Positions 61,608 to 64,000 of a stretch of DNA of 64,000 nucleotides are shown here, piece by piece. Made by a program: the position numbers and the translations under genes. Positions within the stretch are counted from its first letter, which is position 1; every line of letters starts with the position of its first letter. Under the pieces are notes generated by a model. The model had not been told where the DNA came from. It did no database searches and saw only the letters and a list, made by a program, of their open reading frames with translations. Source of the stretch: Hirsutella rhossiliensis (Eukaryota; Ascomycota; Sordariomycetes; Hypocreales; Ophiocordycipitaceae); assembly GCF_020360975.1 (NCBI RefSeq), contig NW_025408667.1:6324001-6388000 (forward strand), given 5' to 3'.

Positions 61608-61921
61608 CTATTATACTTTAATTACTTTTAAGATAGCTATAATACTTCTTATTTATATAAGGAGGGGCGGAGTACTTTTTTAAAAAGGTAGTACCCTCTT
61701 TAAAGAGATATCTATTAGATTTATTAATTAATAGCTTATACTATTATAAAGTAAGTAAAGGTATATATATAGGTACTATTTATAAAGTAATATTAATAAG
61801 CTATATAAACCTCTTTTATCTTATATATATATATATAGAATCTAGCTTTTTATATATAACTATATAGCTTAGGCTATAGCCTAAGCTTATAACCTAGGTA
61901 TAATAGTTAAAGACTTTTATA
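61608..61921 (-). mobile_element. Chromovirus B4, right part with 5' LTR
   Basis: Begins with the CTATT duplication, then the 5' end of the B internal region (as 29,870-29,990) and an LTR at about 61,742-61,921 ending GACTTTTATA. Confidence 0.8.
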
Positions 61922-61966
61922 CTAAGTAATTTAAGATTAATAAGATTATTATACTTTATATAATTT

Positions 61967-62215
61967 AATATTAAGGATTATAGCTAGGCTTTTAATCTAA
62001 GGATAGTCTCTATAAGTATATATAGCTACTTACTTTTACTCCTTTAAATAGATAGCTTAATAGCTTTTAATATAGATCTTTATTATAATTTAATCTTTAA
62101 TTTAAATTACTTAGTTATAGTCTATATTTTATAACCTTTAACTTATTACTAATATAATACCCTTATTACTACTTAAACTACGCCTTATTATATCTATTAA
62201 TATAAACCCCTTAAT
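61967..62215 (+). repeat. A-family LTR fragment A4 (type-1), truncated
   Basis: Matches the 3' half of the A1 LTR in the same orientation, including TATATAGCTAC and TTTACTCCTTTAAATAGATA. Its U3 start is missing and it ends at AACCCCTTAAT. The 61,922-61,966 gap has nothing recognisable. Confidence 0.75.
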
Positions 62216-62850
62216 TCTTATAAAGAGAGATATAAGAAGTATATATAAAAGAGTATTGCTATTTATATAATAGTATATTACTATTTATATACTCGACCTA
62301 TTTTTAAGATACGTACTAAAGCTAGCCCGCCCCGCCTATTTATACCGCGCGCGCCTAGCAAGTACCCGTACCGCCTAAATGCCCGCACCCGCGCCTACGC
62401 CCGCCCGCATATACACACAACCCGTATATATATAAGAGGCAATAAAGGCCATATAACGCATGCCTCTTAATTCGCTTAAATAACGCATTTCCGGGCCTTA
62501 AGCTCGAAGTTGCAATAATCGGCCCGTTAATTAACCCGGCTCCTCCTTGGCCCTTACGGCTGTGTAGGCGGCGGCGGCGTCGCCGCCTCAATTGCATCCC
62601 ACTTAACGATCCCTCCAACGCCTAACGAAGCCGGCTGCCCTGACGAAGCCGGCTGCCCTGACGAAGCCGGCTGCCCTGACGAAGCCGGCTGCCCTAACGT
62701 AGCCGGCTGCCCTAACGAAGCCGGCTGCCCTGACGAAGCCGGCGGCGCGCCCCTCCTGCCGCGTCCTCCTCTTGATCCCCTTCCCCTTGTATTTCCTCGA
62801 GCTAATGATCCTTATTGTAACGCTGCGAGAGACCGCGGGCTATAGCTAAG
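62216..62850. other. UnRIPed island between RIPed blocks
   Basis: From about 62,330 CpA and TpG reappear (ATGCCCGCACC, ACACACAACCC), and they continue to about 62,830. A plus-strand frame without ATG runs through the minisatellite (repeat unit DEAGCP), and an 87-codon minus ORF (62,618-62,355) overlaps it. I do not support either as a gene. Confidence 0.5.
62621..62746 (+). repeat. 18-bp minisatellite, seven units
   Basis: Seven head-to-tail copies of CCTGACGAAGCCGGCTGC, with A for G at unit position 4 in units 1, 5 and 6, one GTA for GAA (unit 5) and a GGC end in unit 7. The length is a multiple of three, so it stays open in translation. Confidence 0.93.
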
Positions 62851-63309
62851 TTTATTAATCTCGTCGCGCCCCCGGCGCCTTCGAACGCTTACGTTAAGCC
62901 GCCTTAAGCTAGCCTAACTCGAATTAGGTAGCTAGGATGCCCTTATAGCCGGCTATAACTATAATGCTGTCTATAATACTATCTATAATACCCTCGCTAT
63001 AAGGGAGCTTAGTATAGGTAGCTTATTATTACGGGGCCGGCCGCGTATAATAGTAATAACGCCGGGGTCGCGGATTCGTAGTAATAGCTCCTTAAGGTCC
63101 TAATAGTAGTAATTAGTATTAAATTTACCTAAAAAGGGGGGGGGTCTTTACTAACGGCTTCTTAAGCTACTATCGCGAGAGAATATTATGCTTTTTAAGC
63201 GTTAACCTAGCTTAAAGGCGTTAAAGGATCGTATATATATAAGGCAGATTAAGTTAGTATATAAATCGCCCGCTATAAGGCCGTAATAGCTATAGCTCCC
63301 GCGTTAGTA
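62851..63309. other. Moderately RIPed stretch, no gene recognised
   Basis: GC-mixed with some CpA/TpG left (ATGCTGTCT, GGCAGATT), a nine-G run near 63,140 and CTATAA-type words. No coding remnant recognised. Confidence 0.35.
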
Positions 63310-64000
63310 AAGGCATCGCGGCGAGGGCAAGCCTATATTATATAGTAAGTAGGTTAACTACTTTATAGGTGATTTTTATACTAAGATCCCTGAGCTAAGT
63401 CTACCTAAGGAACTAACGCCTTTATTATATCTCTTACCGGGCAGCCGTTTATATATATATTATCTCTTTATTCTTAATTATCTATATAAGGGCATCGTAA
63501 AGATATAAGAGGTTAGAGGTGCCTATAACTAAATAAGACTTTATATCCTTATAGGCGGTCTTAACTAGGCTATTTACCCGCTACTTAAAGTTACGATATT
63601 AGCTAATAAAGTAGCCTACCTACTACTTACGCTATAGTATATATTCGTTTAAGATATATATTACGATATACCCTTAGTATTAACTAAAGGTCTTATTAAG
63701 CTACCGCTACGCCTTATAGAAATCCGCTTTAGTTTTCGAGTAAATAACGCGCTTCTAAGCTAGGAATATTCCTTTACGGCTAAATTCGACTTTCCTATCG
63801 TTTAAACTAAATATAGTAGCGGTAGCGGCGTTAGCGGCTCCTTATTTAATAGCCTCTTAAGCGAGGATAGCTTTTACTTCCTAAGGGACCTATATATTAA
63901 TAGAGTTTTTAGGGCTATTAGGATCTACTAGGTCTTTCTAGCGGGACTAGATTTAAGCCTAAATATTACTATTAACGTAGAATATATAGAGTTATTATTA
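63310..64000 (+). pseudogene. Unrecognised coding remnant running off the right edge, moderately RIPed
   Basis: One plus-strand frame of about 230 codons is broken only at Gln/Trp-type codons and continues to the last base. Stretches: KPILYSK(Q)VNYFIGDFYTKI, LSLPKELTPLLYLLPGSRLY, LNYLYKGIVKI(Q)EVRGAYN, TKGLIKLPLRLIEIRFSFRV, NNALLS, then a Gly/Ser-rich link and FYFLRDLYINRVFRAI. Some CpA/TpG survive, unlike in the LTR elements. I know no family for it. It may be a captured host gene copy or an unlisted element. Confidence 0.5.

Noticed and set aside
11632..62330. A regional centromere or subtelomere
   Set aside because: A RIPed transposon nest fits both, but there are no telomere repeats, and chromatin position cannot be read from sequence.
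62355..62618. 87-codon minus-strand ORF with Arg run
   Set aside because: No domain; Arg run comes from the CGC/GGC-rich spacer next to the minisatellite.
62621..62746. CRISPR array
   Set aside because: Units are contiguous without spacers; it is a simple minisatellite in a eukaryotic context.

Overview
The window comes from a filamentous ascomycete (Pezizomycotina). Evidence: short fungal-type introns, a fungal DUF3435 gene, Tad1-type LINEs, chromodomain Ty3/Gypsy elements, and about 50 kb of DNA carrying the mark of repeat-induced point mutation (RIP). RIP is premeiotic C-to-T mutation, mostly at CpA. I cannot name the species. The window is almost entirely mobile DNA, and I see no intact host gene. 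All function calls below are by eye, without database searches.

Left part, 1-11.6 kb, not RIPed (CpA and TpG are abundant). A Tad1-like LINE on the minus strand fills 1-5.8 kb: ORF1 with zinc knuckles and a polyQ tail, then ORF2 with endonuclease, RT and RNase H. It is broken by many single-base frame changes. A gene-free stretch with a small GCTCAGG-type tandem array follows (5.8-8.7 kb). Then comes a minus-strand DUF3435 ('FluG-domain') tyrosine-recombinase-like gene with C2H2 fingers (8.7-11.2 kb). Its introns look good, but about five frame changes break it.

Centre, 11.63-62.3 kb, RIP-saturated. CpA and TpG are almost absent even in GC-rich coding stretches, so nearly all ATG codons are gone and CAA/CAG/TGG codons read as stops. 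The layers can be untangled by long terminal repeats (LTRs) and target-site duplications (TSDs). Family C (Ty3-like RT, minus) is the oldest host at 14.9-34 kb. It was hit by chromovirus A1 (11.63-14.93 kb, 5'-truncated, plus) and A2 (16,008-30,835, minus). A2 was itself hit by chromovirus B1 (23,197-30,176, minus). Next come an LTR-like pair E (34.3-37.0 kb), a LINE ORF2 3' end (37.0-38.0 kb), an antisense coding remnant (38.6-39.3 kb), and two opposite tRNA-headed SINE-like insertions (41.0-43.0 kb). A LINE ORF1 fragment is split by full-length chromovirus B2 (43,564-50,462, plus). Two truncated B copies follow, one holding a solo family-C LTR and the other holding full-length chromovirus A3 (53,774-61,607, minus).

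Right end, 62.3-64 kb. A short unRIPed island carries an 18-bp minisatellite of seven units. It is followed by a moderately RIPed reading frame of unknown kind that runs off the window. Both chromovirus families carry an extra reading frame on the strand opposite to gag-pol, between the chromodomain and the 3' LTR. This recurring antisense module is the most interesting signal in the window.
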